From: Anthopleura xanthogrammica
Taxonomy: Eukaryota > Cnidaria > Anthozoa > Actiniaria > Actiniidae
Direction of reading: 5' to 3'
Length of the DNA: 64,000 bases
NCBI GenBank assembly: GCA_964019055.1
Contig: OZ025209.1
Location: 13,376,981 to 13,440,980 of the forward strand
Made by a program: the position numbers and the translations under genes. Below the pieces are notes generated by a model that saw nothing but the letters and a program-made list of their open reading frames with translations, was not told the DNA's origin and did not search any database. Of this stretch, positions 47,501 to 58,200 are shown piece after piece (within the stretch, counting starts at the first letter, position 1; every line of letters starts with the position of its first letter).

Positions 47501-49706
47501 ACAAAAGTCTGACTCACTATACTCAAGGTCTCCCTAAAGCCTATGCATGTCCTACTGCATCGGCGTGCAAAGGTGGTCTAGACTCTGAGTGTTCTGTTGG
47601 CTATGAGGGTCCCTTATGTGCGGTGTGCAGTAGACGTTTTTACACGTTCGCATCGATATGCCGCAAGTGCCCTACCCTACCCTGGATAGTAACCCAGATC
47701 ATACTGGTTATTGTGATTGTGGTGGGTCTGATTTTCTTGCTGATAAGAGACAAGAAGAACAAGTCAAGTGGGAGATCTCTCTCTGATATCATGACAGCCA
47801 GACTTAAGATCCTGATTGGATTCTACCAAGTCACTTCAGGAACAATCTCCAGTTTCTCGTACGTCCAGTGGCCTGATGCCATGATCAAGCTGGTCAGGTA
47901 TGCAGAGGTTTTCCAGATGAATCTTCTGCAAGCAGCTCCACTTCACTGCATATCAGACTCCCTCAAGACTAACGTTCACGTCAAACTGCTGGCTGCAGTA
48001 TTCTTCAACGTTGTTGCCATAATGGCAGGAATCATATATTATCACATCAGGATCAGACAAATCACCAGCAAGGGGAAGTCCCTTCTTCAACAGCGTTGTT
48101 ACCGCACGGTCTTCCTGATCTTATTCATCTCGTTCCCCATGACATGCAGCTATATTTTCCAGGTTCTCCCCGAGACTTGCCAGAAAGTCTGCACCTCGAC
48201 AGACGAGAAGTTCTGCAAGTCCTACCTAAAATCTGACTACTCTGTAGAATGTGGAAGCAAGAAGTTCAAGGTCAAGAGCCTTATCTCCTATGTCCTTGTC
48301 GTCTATCCTGTTGGATTTCCATCACTCATTTTCTACCTACTTTGGAAATACTACTACAACGGAGGAAAGTACGCTTCCCGTGAGGAGAGAAGCCAAACAA
48401 AGCATGATGGTATCGTGGAAGGGTTGAAATTCGTCTATGAGAACTACGCCAGTAATGTGTGGTTTTGGGAGATCATCGAACTGGTGCGTAAAGTTCTCCT
48501 GACATCAGTCATTCTACTGGCTAACGCTGAAAGTCGTACATACCTTGGTGTAACAGCCATAATATCAGGAATATATGCCGTGCTGTTTGCTTACTACAAG
48601 CCAATCACAGACACCTTTGAACATTGGCTGCAGTTGACGTCACTATTGGCTACCATGGTGAACATGATCGTTGGGATGCTGCTGAAGATCCCTAGTGACA
48701 GTCTGTCTTCAAGTGTTAATACCCAGGTTGATGAAGCTTTTGTAACAGCCGTACTGATGATTGCTAATATTGCTGTCATCGCCATCATGACTGGTTAGTA
48801 AAACAATAGAATACATATTTTTAGTTGCATGTTATAATTGCATATCCTTGAGAATTTGAATTACCAGAGGCTTCATGGCACAGTCGGTGTAGACCAAAAT
48901 CTTCCCTATCCTTCCGTTTTCTTTATTGCTGACATTTTCTATTTGTTTCTTATTTATTTTCTTGTTTCGCAGTCAATTATATGGTGACGTTTGTGCAGAC
49001 TGTGCAGGTCATCAGGAAGAACCCACAATGTTCTGTCTCGTGCTGTATGTATCTCTTCCTGACCATAAGCCAAGCAGGGAGTGACATTTCTGGTGTAGAA
49101 AGCGATACTGATCTAAAGAATTACCAAGACATGAACATTGGTACTGAAAAACCAGAGCTGGAAATGAGCCCAGCTGGACTTTCCATTGAGCTCGATGAAG
49201 AGGAAGAGGAAGGAGAAGAAGGACAAGGACAAGGACAAGGACAAGGAGAAGGACAAGGAGAAGGACAAGGAGAAGGACAAGGAGAAGGACAAGGAGAAGG
49301 ACAAGGACAAGGAGAAGGACAAGGAGGACAAGGACAAGGAGGACAAGGACAAGGAGGACAAGGACAAGGAGGACAAGGACAAGGAGGACAAGGACAAGGA
49401 CAAGGAGGACAAGGACAAGGAGGACAAGGACAAGGAGGACAAGGAGGACAAGGACAAGGACAAGGACAAGGACAAGGACAAGGACAAGGACAAGGACAAG
49501 GACAAGGACAAGGACAAGGACAAGGACAAGGACAAGGACAAGGACAAGGACAAGGACAAGGACAAGGACAAGGACAAGGACAAGGACAAGGACAAGGACA
49601 AGGACAAGGACAAGGACAAGGACAAGGACAAGGACAAGGACAAGGACAAGGACAAGGACAAGGACAAGGACAAGGACAAGGACAAGGACAAGGAGTGAAA
49701 GACTAA
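32515..49706 (+). CDS. Receptor A: CUB-sushi-SRCR-LRR-GCC polytopic membrane protein, 23 exons
   Basis: Exons: 32515-32581, 33214-33582, 33744-33899, 34478-34801, 34882-35217, 35592-35741, 36127-36450, 36956-37279, 38208-38534, 38950-39061, 41637-41705, 42195-42266, 42653-42715, 42956-43009, 43632-43733, 43942-44016, 44634-44705, 44815-44886, 45524-45622, 46196-46350, 47027-47167, 47276-48793, 48973-49706. All junctions keep phase, giving 1904 codons plus TAA. Residues: signal 1-22, CUB-like 23-145, sushi 146-197, SRCR 198-417, sushi 418-467, SRCR 468-792, LRR 793-1055, Cys-rich 1056-1107, GCC2/GCC3-like 1108-1154, membrane exon 1155-1660, cytoplasmic tail with Gly-Gln repeats 1661-1904. Probably a surface sensor (innate recognition or chemosensing), by inference from ectodomain modules. 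Not a classical GPCR: no GPS motif seen. The family has no name I can give. Two LRR exons present in paralogue B were not found here. Confidence 0.85.
33214..33582 (+). other. Receptor A CUB-like domain exon
   Basis: Phase 1-1 exon. The VTVTQRTDGYLNAYRG, QCDWLMTAPNGYSIKLD, AYDG and HLWLKNVRG blocks follow the CUB pattern (C-x-W-I-x-AP-x-GY-x-I-x-L). Extra N-terminal cysteines (CCQNC) precede it. Confidence 0.75.
33744..35217 (+). other. Receptor A cassette 1: sushi, SRCR, SRCR
   Basis: Exon 33744-33899 is a sushi/CCP domain (four Cys, VTCDPGYFMFGS, PKC). Exon 34478-34801 is an SRCR domain (GRVEVFVDRQWYKVAY, ANIVCRMLGLPNA). Exon 34882-35217 is a second, different SRCR type (GVRAPIGVNNWDKKAM, KCLGNESSLLDCDHPG). 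Both SRCRs have only four cysteines. All exons are phase 1-1. Confidence 0.85.
34262..34330 (+). repeat. tRNA-like fragment in a receptor A intron
   Basis: Contains a box A-like TGGCCTAGCGG and a box B-like GGGTCGAGCTC about 40 bases apart, but I cannot fold a full cloverleaf. A related segment lies inverted at 31405-31440. Probably a tRNA-derived repeat. Confidence 0.35.
35592..37279 (+). other. Receptor A cassette 2: duplicated sushi, SRCR, SRCR
   Basis: Exons 35592-35741 (sushi, HVTCDPGYFIYGS), 36127-36450 (SRCR, GRVEVFIYGAWGQVSY) and 36956-37279 (SRCR, GLRAPIGVNNWDKEAR) repeat cassette 1 in the same order and phase. Receptor B has only one such cassette. Confidence 0.85.
36494..36630. 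mobile_element. Foldback element with cagaccacgtg arms
   Basis: Ends ccagaccacgtgccattc and gaataacacgtggtctgg are complementary. An inverted relative is at 40216-40337 and a partial one at 35430-35525, all in receptor A introns. More diverged traces occur near 4567 and 31630. Confidence 0.65.
38208..38534 (+). other. Receptor A degenerate SRCR-like exon
   Basis: Four cysteines in SRCR spacing (VVCRMLGLPTAF, RVHCKGNEQSLRAC, LVCG), but the first half lacks the GRVEV motif and begins GMSKKDGIIQMYINGV. The equivalent in receptor B is 56088-56420. Confidence 0.7.
39088..39573. repeat. (GTGA)n tetranucleotide array 1
   Basis: About 485 bp of GTGA with GTGG and GAAT variants in receptor A intron 10, starting about 26 bp after the exon 10 donor. 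Confidence 0.95.
39574..40016. repeat. Segmental duplication of array flank plus (GTGA)n array 2
   Basis: A 125-bp unique flank (39574-39698) is repeated almost exactly at 39892-40016, with a second GTGA array (39699-39891) between. The unit offset is 318 bp. Confidence 0.9.
40216..40337. mobile_element. Foldback element, inverted relative of 36494-36630
   Basis: cagaccacgcgtcattctct on the left and gaataacacgtggtgtg on the right; the internal catattcatgtgtcttttc matches the complement of the element at 36494. Confidence 0.6.
40755..40830. repeat. Poly-C tract beside a tRNA-like box B fragment
   Basis: gggaatcgaacccacgac (complement of a box B) is followed by a run of about 20 C. Probably a decayed tRNA-derived repeat; no complete tRNA. 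Confidence 0.4.
41197..41464. mobile_element. Large foldback element with NRF1-like palindromes
   Basis: Arms of about 97 bp (41197-41293 and 41345-41443) complementary with few mismatches, each containing GCGCATGCGC and tgtcgcgacaaagtaggg. A 20-bp end duplication follows (41444-41464). Just upstream, ttggacccggaagtcg (41140-41156) matches the element at 18920. In receptor A intron 10. Confidence 0.85.
43246..43531. mobile_element. MITE with poly-G/poly-C ended inverted repeats
   Basis: Ends in cgggggggggg...tactccct and ...gtatcccccag; complementary arms atacggggatgctccgcc / gggcggagcatccccgtat. The interior is a degenerate run of AAAAGGGGTA phrases. In receptor A intron 14. Confidence 0.75.
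45177..45396 (-). mobile_element. tRNA-derived SINE, antisense in a receptor A intron
   Basis: Read on the minus strand: GACGTAGCTCAGTTGGTTAG (box A) then GGTTCGATCC (box B) about 30 bases on, with weak pairing of GACGT and ACGTC at the acceptor-stem position. About 140 bp of unrelated body follows. No clean anticodon stem is seen, so a SINE or tRNA pseudogene rather than a functional tRNA. Confidence 0.65.
45784..45930. mobile_element. Foldback element
   Basis: Arms aggagaaatgg...atattttataaggttttgta and tacaaatccttataaaatat...ccatttctcct. In receptor A intron 19. Confidence 0.75.
46196..47167 (+). other. Receptor A membrane-proximal Cys-rich and GCC2/GCC3-like exons
   Basis: Exon 46196-46350 (CKTSC, CPYGTFKEGTICMECPSG) switches phase back from 2 to 1. 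Exon 47027-47167 (GGFYQDEQAQYK, CKQCPVGTFVSPHNSPG, DCQTCPEG) has the C-x2-CP-x-GTF pattern of GCC2/GCC3 and ephrin-receptor-type repeats. From 47027 onward the sequence is nearly identical to receptor B. Confidence 0.8.
46794..46976 (+). mobile_element. Interspersed repeat R1, copy 1
   Basis: The block from attaatcatatccattttga to ctcagttctattacc recurs in opposite orientation at 53105-53457. Shared phrases include gcaatctgattggct and cttttgaagctacatata. Non-coding. Confidence 0.75.
47276..48793 (+). other. Receptor A polytopic membrane exon
   Basis: One 1518-bp exon. It opens with a Cys-rich, EGF-like ectodomain part (CTRGYQC, ECSVGYEGPLCAVC, CRKCP). About eight or nine hydrophobic spans follow, including IILVIVIVVGLIFLLI, LLAAVFFNVVAIMAGIIYY, TVFLILFISFPMTCSYIF, SLISYVLVVYPVGFPSLIFY and LTSLLATMVNMIVGMLL, with an extracellular-type Cys pair region (ETCQKVCTSTDEKFC). 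The GCC-repeat plus multi-span layout recalls TRP-like/Flc-type proteins of protists and fungi; that comparison is inference. Confidence 0.8.
48973..49706 (+). other. Receptor A C-terminal exon with Gly-Gln/Glu repeat tail
   Basis: The exon starts with the last membrane-proximal residues and an acidic linker (DISGVESDTDLKN, ELDEEEEEGEE). About 160 residues of GQ/GE/GGQ repeats follow, ending GVKD-stop. The frame is continuous from exon 22, so the repeat is translated if the gene model is right. Confidence 0.8.
49215..49695 (+). repeat. (GGACAA)n coding hexanucleotide repeat
   Basis: About 80 hexamers. The first half is interspersed with GGAGAA and GGAGGACAA variants and the second half is pure GGACAA. 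Open in all six frames, which explains the many overlapping low-complexity frames. Confidence 0.97.
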
Positions 49707-50794
49707 GAAGAGGAAACTGCAAACTAAAATATCGTGCATGAAAACGAAGCCGGCCATTAATGGCATCAGATTACATCGTATATTTCAAATCATTAATTCT
49801 TAATGTCTATTTATTCTTTTACGAAACATCATGAATTTTCCTTTTTTTGATCTTTATACCAAGAAGAGAGAACACACTTTGATGCATGGCGCTAAATTAC
49901 TGCAATGTATTATTCGCTTTTTTCTAAAAACTCTGCTTGAGGAATGCGCACCGACGTCGATGAATGATCCTAGAAGACCCGCCAGTTGTGTCCGGGTTGA
50001 ACGTTGGTTTTAGCAAAATCATTAAATTATCCTACGTACTTGCATGCACAACGACAATTATGTATGTTAATAGCAAATAAATATTGGCTATACTTCTTTG
50101 TGATGATTTCTAATTTAAAATATAGCAAACTCAGCGGTTTAAAATAACTCATTAGCAGCTTCGATAATAATAAACGTGGGTTTTGGAATCATTAAATTAC
50201 CCTACGTACCTGCATGTACAACTTATTATTTATGTTAATAGCAAATAAATACTGGCTATACTTCTTTGTGATGCCGAGTGATATAGCAAACTTTAAAATA
50301 ACTCATCAGCGGCTTCGATAATAGTATTCTTACTATATGAACTTGAAAATCAACTTAAAAATACTGTAAAAATTGAAGAAGAAGGGAGCGCGTGTTACTT
50401 TAGTAAGGCGAGAAAATATATCAAGGTAAGATGAAGAAAAAATAGTCAACTTTCTCGATAATTGGTATAGGTAATACAGAAATGGTTTGTAGTGCCGCGA
50501 TATTTTGCATAAATACCACGAGTGATATCCTATACAAATTGTAATAGTTATCATTATTAAACTGGCAGAAAACCACTGAGGCTACACGGTTCATTTTACT
50601 ATATAATCAGTCAGGAACAGCTGTTGATAACGAGAAGTGTAGTGTACTGTCTTCCTGCTTAAAAAAAAAACACAGAATAAGTTTCGAAATTAATTAACTA
50701 AATTTTATTTTTGCCCTCCAACTAACACAGTAAAAATCCCATATTGCTAGTTGCCCGTTGGAATCTTTTTTTTTTCACTGCCGCCAGTCAAAAA
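49707..50794. other. Intergenic region between receptors A and B
   Basis: Only 1.25 kb separates the A stop from the B start. It contains a tandem duplication (50017-50186 and 50187-50328), each copy with an AATAAA (50076-50081, 50244-50249) that may serve as the receptor A polyadenylation signal. No gene seen. Confidence 0.6.
50017..50328. repeat. Tandem duplication of about 170 bp with polyadenylation signals
   Basis: Both copies share aatcattaaatta, cctacgta and gttaatagcaaataaata and end near agc(g)gcttcgataat; copy 2 has lost about 28 bp. Confidence 0.8.
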
Positions 50795-50802
50795 TATAAA
50801 AG
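50795..50802 (+). promoter_or_regulatory. TATA box of receptor B
   Basis: TATAAAAG, about 155 bp upstream of the chosen start codon at 50956 and without intervening repeats. The distance resembles that in receptor A. Confidence 0.5.
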
Positions 50803-50955
50803 GTACCGACTGATTAGTTTTGATTGACGGCAGCCAAAAATCAATTTCACAACAAGCCATTGAAATTTCGGAGTTCGCAGAATAATGAGAATTGCAGTAA
50901 ATATTTGGTTAAGCCTATGACTGAGAAAGGACCAAGAATTCTTGGCGCCCGATCA

Positions 50956-52162
50956 ATGTATTTCTGTGGTGTTGTTATGGTCGTGGTTTTCCTTGCTCTA
51001 TGGCAATGCAGTCACGTGAACTTGAAAGGTAAGAAACATTCTACTGTTTTCTACACATAAAAATAAAGCTTATAAATGATCCTGAGACATCCTAGCCAAC
51101 TTTTTAAAAGTATCAGTAAAAGGAAAGTTAAATCATTCATAAACCGGCGAAGTTCGAAGAAAAAAGTAGTGAAAAAAGTGTGTTGTCGGCTTTGACCGTC
51201 CGACACTCTTCCGATCATAGATTTTACGGATCTTGAAAACAATGTTCAACGATTTTAAGACGAAATAAAAGATTATATTACCTAATGAAGCACCAAGAAT
51301 AGTGCACAAAAAGTTTTGAAAAAAAATGAGAGTTTAATGGTAAAGAAAGACAATTTGAATTGCGATAGTTTGAAATATCAAAAGACGATGTGTAGTTCAA
51401 ATTGTTGATTGAATTCGTCGGAGTTTTTAATCTTACTGAACATGACACGGTTGTTTTTCTCGATTGAAGTGTAATTAATGGGGAACATTTTTTTTTACAT
51501 GATTGTTTTTTTAATGTCAATATGATTGTCACTGACAGCTGCGGCGAAATACGAAGAAAACAAATTACAAAAAGTGATACGGTATGCCAAAGTATTAAAG
51601 AAACCAATATGTTGAGAATGACGATCTTTACTGACATGATAGTTTGCCGCATTATTGTGCCAGTAATTTTACAAACATCAAAAGCGAATTTAATTTCTGG
51701 ACTTCGAAACCTACAAGATCTTTTCTCTGCCTAGCACGTCACTGACTAGGGTGTTGAAAATGAATGTACGATAATTTGTTAGAAATGCGCATTTACTAGT
51801 ATATGAACTTGAAAATGAGAAAACAAACGGAAACAAGATCCGAAACGATTTCAGTAAATAAAGAAGTGAGCAAACCAACAAGACGGCTGAAAGGCAAACA
51901 AACAAGCCAGCAAGGAAGCAAAAAACATACAGAGAACTAAACAAACAACCAAAGTAACAAGGGAAGGAGGGAGGGAAGGAAGTCAAGTAGGTAAGGAGGA
52001 AAGGAGGGAGTTTAGGGACGGGTGAAGGTAGGTAGAAAGGTAATTTTGGAAGTTTAATAAGTATGTTGGTTTGTCATGAGCGTTTATTGGGTAGGTGAGG
52101 TAGGTGAGGTAGATAAGTAAGGAGGGAGACAGGCAGGTCCGACACGAGAGTAAATAGTGAAC

Positions 52163-52236
<74 letters not shown>

Positions 52237-55200
52237 GAGGAAAAGGAAGAGGAGGAGGAGGAGGAGGAGGAGGAGGAGGAGGAGGAGGAGGAGGAGGAGG
52301 AGGAGGAGGAAAATAAGTACTCAACGACTAGAAAACTAATATCGGTCCTTTGGTAAGAATTTAACTTTTTTTTACTTTGCGGATCGATTCTTTAAGCAGC
52401 TGCTCGATGTTGTCAACGATGTGACATAAGAAAATCTTTTAGCCATCCTATCAAAGTGACTGTCACGCAACGAACAGATGGCTACCTTGATACATATAGA
52501 GGATCGAAGCAATGTGATTGGTTCCTGACAGCACCAAATGGTTATAGCATCAAGCTGATTTTCATGAGGAAAACCTTCGATGAGACTGTTCTTGCATATG
52601 ATGGTGTTTCACCCTACTGTTCTTCAAAGACGATACATTCATTTGATCGAGAGGTAATATCTAGTGGACGCCATCTGTGGCTGAAAAGTGTCCAAGGAAG
52701 GTATCAAGCAGGGGTTACAGTGAAATATAGAGCATTGAAGCAACAGAAAGGTATTTTCTTTACTTTACTTTTTTGGAATAATTGGTTCAGGTTTCAGTAA
52801 TTAATTTATACTGCATGGAGTGTTCAGTTTACGTGGGATTTTATTCATGTCGGGAAACACTAGGCGATAAACTAATAACTAGGGATGTAACAGCAGCAAA
52901 CCCACTCTTGATATATGTTAATTTTAAATAAAAATCATCAAGGCTGCATCACAAAATTTTCTCCCCGAAAAAAGAAGTGTGGCTTAATTTCATGCGTTTT
53001 GTGTAAAACATTATCATTCACTGTCGCCGTCATCACTGCTTGAAACTTCGATATAGTTATAAGCGACACGCGTGAAAATTGTCTGCGCATGCTCTAAGTC
53101 CGCATGCAATTAATAATCGTAATAGAACTGAGTGGAGTGCAATTTGGGCTGAAATCGCAAGAGTGATTACAAAATTGCACGACCGCGCAGCGGGAGTGCA
53201 ATTTGTTAATCACGAATGTGATTTTTGCCCAAAATTGCAAGACACTCAGTTCTATTACCTATTAATCATTTCCATTTTGAAACTTAATATATTAAGATAC
53301 TCAACAGTTATATGTAGCTTCAAAAGTGATTGTTTGACAAAATGATGCAATTAATGATTCAAAATAGTGCAATTAATGCTTAAATCGCACACTTTGTAGC
53401 CAATCAGATTGCAGGATTTGCTAATGATTTCAAATTGGATATGATTAATTAGTCAAAAGTGTCTTCTTGCTATTGTAAAAATATGCAAATTTAACTTTCA
53501 ACTTGCCTGAAGAATAGCCTTTACAAAATGCCAAGACTTAAAGGCAGTTCTTGAAACTTAAGGCTAATTCTTTCATATTGCCTTTATTAATACAGTCTCT
53601 TGGTCTCACAAAAGTATACCCGCGAAAGTTTTTGTATACTCGGAGAAAACAAGCATTTATTTTCTCACTAAAACTCTAGCAAATTCTTGGAAAGCGTGCG
53701 GAAAGGCACGCATGCGCAAACGTTTTTCACTAGTGTCGTTATAAGCTGTTTGTCCTCTATTATATAGGGCACGGAAGTCTCATGCATATGAAACATAAAA
53801 CTGAATTATTCTCGCGTAATCCTTCGTCTTGTCTCGGTGATTTTCCACATAAACAGTCAGGCACATGACGTGGCTCATCATTACATTTAGCATTACGCAT
53901 GCATTCTCTTCTTGAGAACTGAAGAAACAACCACCATACACATTAGGATTATTCTGTAAGGTTCACTTCCCAATCTTTTCGATCCTTTTTTTCAGTGTCC
54001 CAGTGTTCGTCACTGAACGTCAAGGATGGAAACCTAAACTGTTCAGACGATGCCTGTCACGTGACCTGTGATCCGGGATATTCCAGTTTTGGGTTAAAAG
54101 TGTTGACATGCGTAGAAGGAAACCAGTGGGCTGTTTTGTTTCCCAAGTGCTGTGAGTAGTGAGACAACAAAAGCATACAACAAACAAACAAACAACAACC
54201 GTGGTATACAAATATGAGGAATAGTCTCAAGCCAATCGAAACCGGCATGGTTTTGGTCTACTTTTAGACCAGCTGATTCCAAGGCAATGACATGACGTCA
54301 TATCTAGTTTCTAGTTCCTAGACATGATATAGGAATTCTGTATCATGCAGGGGCCATGACGTGCTCAAACGGTCCCATGGTCCATGGCCATTACTGATTT
54401 GCTATATATATAGATGAACAATAATCTAGCCCAATATGTACAGTGATTTGGAACTGAAGGTATACAGATCGATGTATTTCTATTCTAAACAACTTCTTCA
54501 TCATATTGTAATATTTGTTCTTTTTCTAGTGTCAGTCAAGATTGTAGGCACTAAGTACAACTCATCAGGTCGAGTAGAAGTGTTTGTTGATGGACAGTGG
54601 TACAAAGTGGCTTACAACAGAGGATGGACCATCCAATCAGCGAACATTGTCTGTCGAATGTTGGGTTTTCCTAATGCAACAGCAGCACCAGAAGGTTCCA
54701 TATTTCCTACTACAACAAGATACACGCTGATTCAGATTGAAGGATGCACAGGAGACGAGGCATCCATATTTGATTGCAACATTCGTCTTATGTCAACTAA
54801 CGGACAGTATTCATTTAACAGGAATGGATATGCAGGAATAATCTGTGGGAATATTAAAGGTACCTCCTTTTCCACTATAGATCTTCGGCATTGTGATTCA
54901 AAGGATTTCTTATTTGCTTTAATCTGTGGATGAAACTGTAGCTGATTCTTTTCTTTGTTTTTCTTGTCCCGGAAATGCGTACAAGTGAAACGTAGAAATC
55001 TTGTTTATGCCACACCAGTTTGAAATGAGATATGCTTCGCTGGTCACACATAAAGGTTTCAGTACGAGGCTCCGTGCTAAATTAAATTCATTCTTTTCTC
55101 CTGTCATGAATCACTGAGTATTTAGCACTGAGCCTCATATTGAAACTTTGTGCGTGACAAGCAAAGCATATCTTGGAAGTGGGCTATTGTGTTACTCGTC

Positions 55201-58200
55201 TATCCAAAGGCTTTGCTTCATAAATTGATAAAATTTCGAAGAACTAATTAATAAACTCAAGCACTTTAACCCAACATTGTTTATCTGAGGTTCCGTCTTT
55301 TTTTTTTCTTTTCCAGAAGCAAGAATTGAAATTGGTGCGACCCCCTCAAACAAAACACAAGTCATAGGGGGAGTTCTGTTATCTGTCAACGGTGTAAAAG
55401 CACCAATTGGGGTCAACAACTGGGATAAGAAAGCAAGGGACGTAGTGTGTCGAATGCTGGGTATTGAAGGACCTCATGATGCGCCTCCTTTAACTATTTG
55501 GGTAAATCGTGCGGAAGCGTTGTGGGTAGATCACGTAAAGTGCTTAGGAAACGAGAGTTCTTTACTGGACTGTGATTACCCAGGGCTGAGAAACAAGAAT
55601 CGTTACACTGTAGATGATCTGCGTAGAAAAGCATCAGTAGCTTGTGGACAGCTAAACAGTAAGTAATATTAGGCCGAATACATTGAGCAGAACCTAATGA
55701 CATTAAAGATGACCGCCTTATTATCCATTGTTTTCAATGGAACATAGATCATAGATCACTGCTGCTGCTTCGTTTGTGTGTACGTTTCGCGTTTTCGGGA
55801 GTTCTCACATAGGGCTAACCTCCAAACTTCCTTTCAGGATGCTTATTTAATTTATTTATTTTAGCTGCGTGTTAGTTTCTGCTTTGGCTCTCTTATATGT
55901 TTTATTCTATGTCACTGATAATTTGCGTCCTGAATAAAATACTATTATATCATTATTATTCAATGCGTACGGCTCATGTGAAATTCGACGTTTGACCTGA
56001 GCCTTAATCTAGCCTACCAAAACCTTTCCTTACTCGACATGCAAGAAGATATGAACTGTATGGACTAACACTTTTTCTCTGTTACAGTTACCTTCCAGCT
56101 CAGTAAAGGAATGACCAAACAAGATGGAATCATCCAGGTGTATTTTAATGGCATTCAGGGACACCTCGACTTGCAAACAGGGTTTATTAACACCGATAAC
56201 CTCTTGGTAAAAGCGGGAAATGTGATTTGCCGCATGCTTGGTCTACCAGCGGTTTTCCTCATTGAGGAAAGTAGTAATAGTGATATCCCAGATCGGAAGA
56301 TTGGGTTGGGCAAAGTGCGTTGTCAAGGAAACGAGCAGTCTTTACTCGCTTGTAATTATACGATAACATCTTCGTTCTACTCTACCAGTTTGACACAATT
56401 TCACTTAATCTGCAGAGAAGGTATGTTAATAATGATTCAAGGTGTTTCCCTCCTGTTTTCAAACGACCGCACCGAACATTTTTGAGCGGCCGTTAAACTA
56501 ACTTTTCCTAAGTTTGATTATTATGAAATTCATACAAGATATTTTCAGTTTGCTTAGATTGAAGTTTATAAAAATGTAAAATTTAATCAAATTAATGTTA
56601 AGATAGCGGTGATAAACAAGAATATTCGAATTCAGCTAAGCCTAAATTCTGAGCGATTACGACGGTATCTAAAAAAAGTGATATTAAAAAATCCAAAAAT
56701 TCAGGCATCATTGCACATATGTAACACGATTTTCCGATTACACAGATTTTTCCTGTCCTTCTGGCTGTCAGTGTTCTGATAAAAGTCTTGAAGTTTCTTG
56801 TATCAATGCAAACTTGACGGAAGTCTGGCAAAACATTCACATGTCAACGAGAACTTTGTAAGCCTATAATATTTATTATTATTAACTTGTATTGCGCCAA
56901 TCTCAATATTCATTGTCATCTTACCGCATTTTTGTGTTACGTACCAATCAGAAAGGTTTCAGCATATTGTATATTTTCATATCTTACTAGTTCTTAGGAA
57001 TGGAATAGACTGAAATTACTTACTAAACCTGTTAACTAGATATTAGTCTAATGCACTTTAGTAGACCCTAATTCCATTGTTTTCTTTTGTGTCTATTTGA
57101 CTATTACACTTTGACAAGTAATTTTTATTTCATGGGTTTAGTGATTTCACTCTACTTGCTCAGTAAGATGTGAACTACAACAGTACGATCACCTGAGAAT
57201 TTATGTAAAGCAAATAGTGCCAGCATTTTATATCAGTGATTTTGGCCCAGTATCAAAATTATACAGATTTTTTTGATTCCAGGTCTTTTCAGAATACCGA
57301 AAACATGGTGGATTTTGGGGAGGACTACCTACTCCAATTACCGCTCTTTCTTCAAGCTATGTAAGTTCAACCGTTAGATACACAATAATAGACACATTTA
57401 GTCGGCTGGGCGTATAACGTTTGCCCATCTTAGACACCCTGCTTAGTGGCATTCTGTGTGGGGTGGGGTGGTCATAAAGGACTAGATACGAGAGAGTCTT
57501 GGGTTAGCTGATTCCTGCGGACTCGACAACACATGTGATTAGAATTTGTTAGGTCTCTCCCTTCACTCAATATATTTACCGAGCGGCGAGTCTTCGAGCT
57601 GCGAGGTAAATATTCATCGATAATCACTGAGCCTGAGGTGAATAATTGTTTTAGTATAAATAAAAAGGTGATTATTTCAAAAAAGAAAGAAGGAAACAAC
57701 ATTGAAAGTGAAAATATTTTATTTTTTAAAAGCGCGACGGTCACGCTGACAGCCATTTTGTCCGAAAAGGTGATTATCGGCTGATAATCCGAGATAGAAA
57801 ACCAATCAGAGCGCGCGATTTTGTATAATCACCTTTGTATTTATACTAAATCATTTTATTGAGAATACGTTGTGTTTTTAGCTCAATCAAAGGATACAGA
57901 ATTCAGAGGTTAAAACAAAAATATTTTCTCGAACAAGGAGGCTTAATGCTACAGGAATTGTAAGTATACGAAATGTTATTTAATTGCCACTGCACATTAT
58001 GTTTTCATCGATCAGCATTCAGTGTTATTTCTGTTCCTTACGAGTAATCCAACCGACTCCATCCAGCTAGTAAATCGAATTCTAAAATAATTATAGCATT
58101 TGGTTGCGACAATGGTTTTATTCTTCGATTATTTTGAGTGAAAAAACGAATAATATCATGCAAATATTTTAATTCATCAATTGTTTTTTTTTACACGATT

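Noticed and set aside
49012..49766. Minus-strand and alternative-frame proteins (Leu/Val, Ser/Leu, Lys/Asp repeats)
   Set aside because: Shadows of the GGACAA repeat; only the plus frame continuous with exon 22 is supported.
51278..51986. Minus-strand frames of 91-124 residues in receptor B intron 1
   Set aside because: Low-complexity hydrophobic translations of AT-rich intron sequence, no motifs and antisense to the gene.
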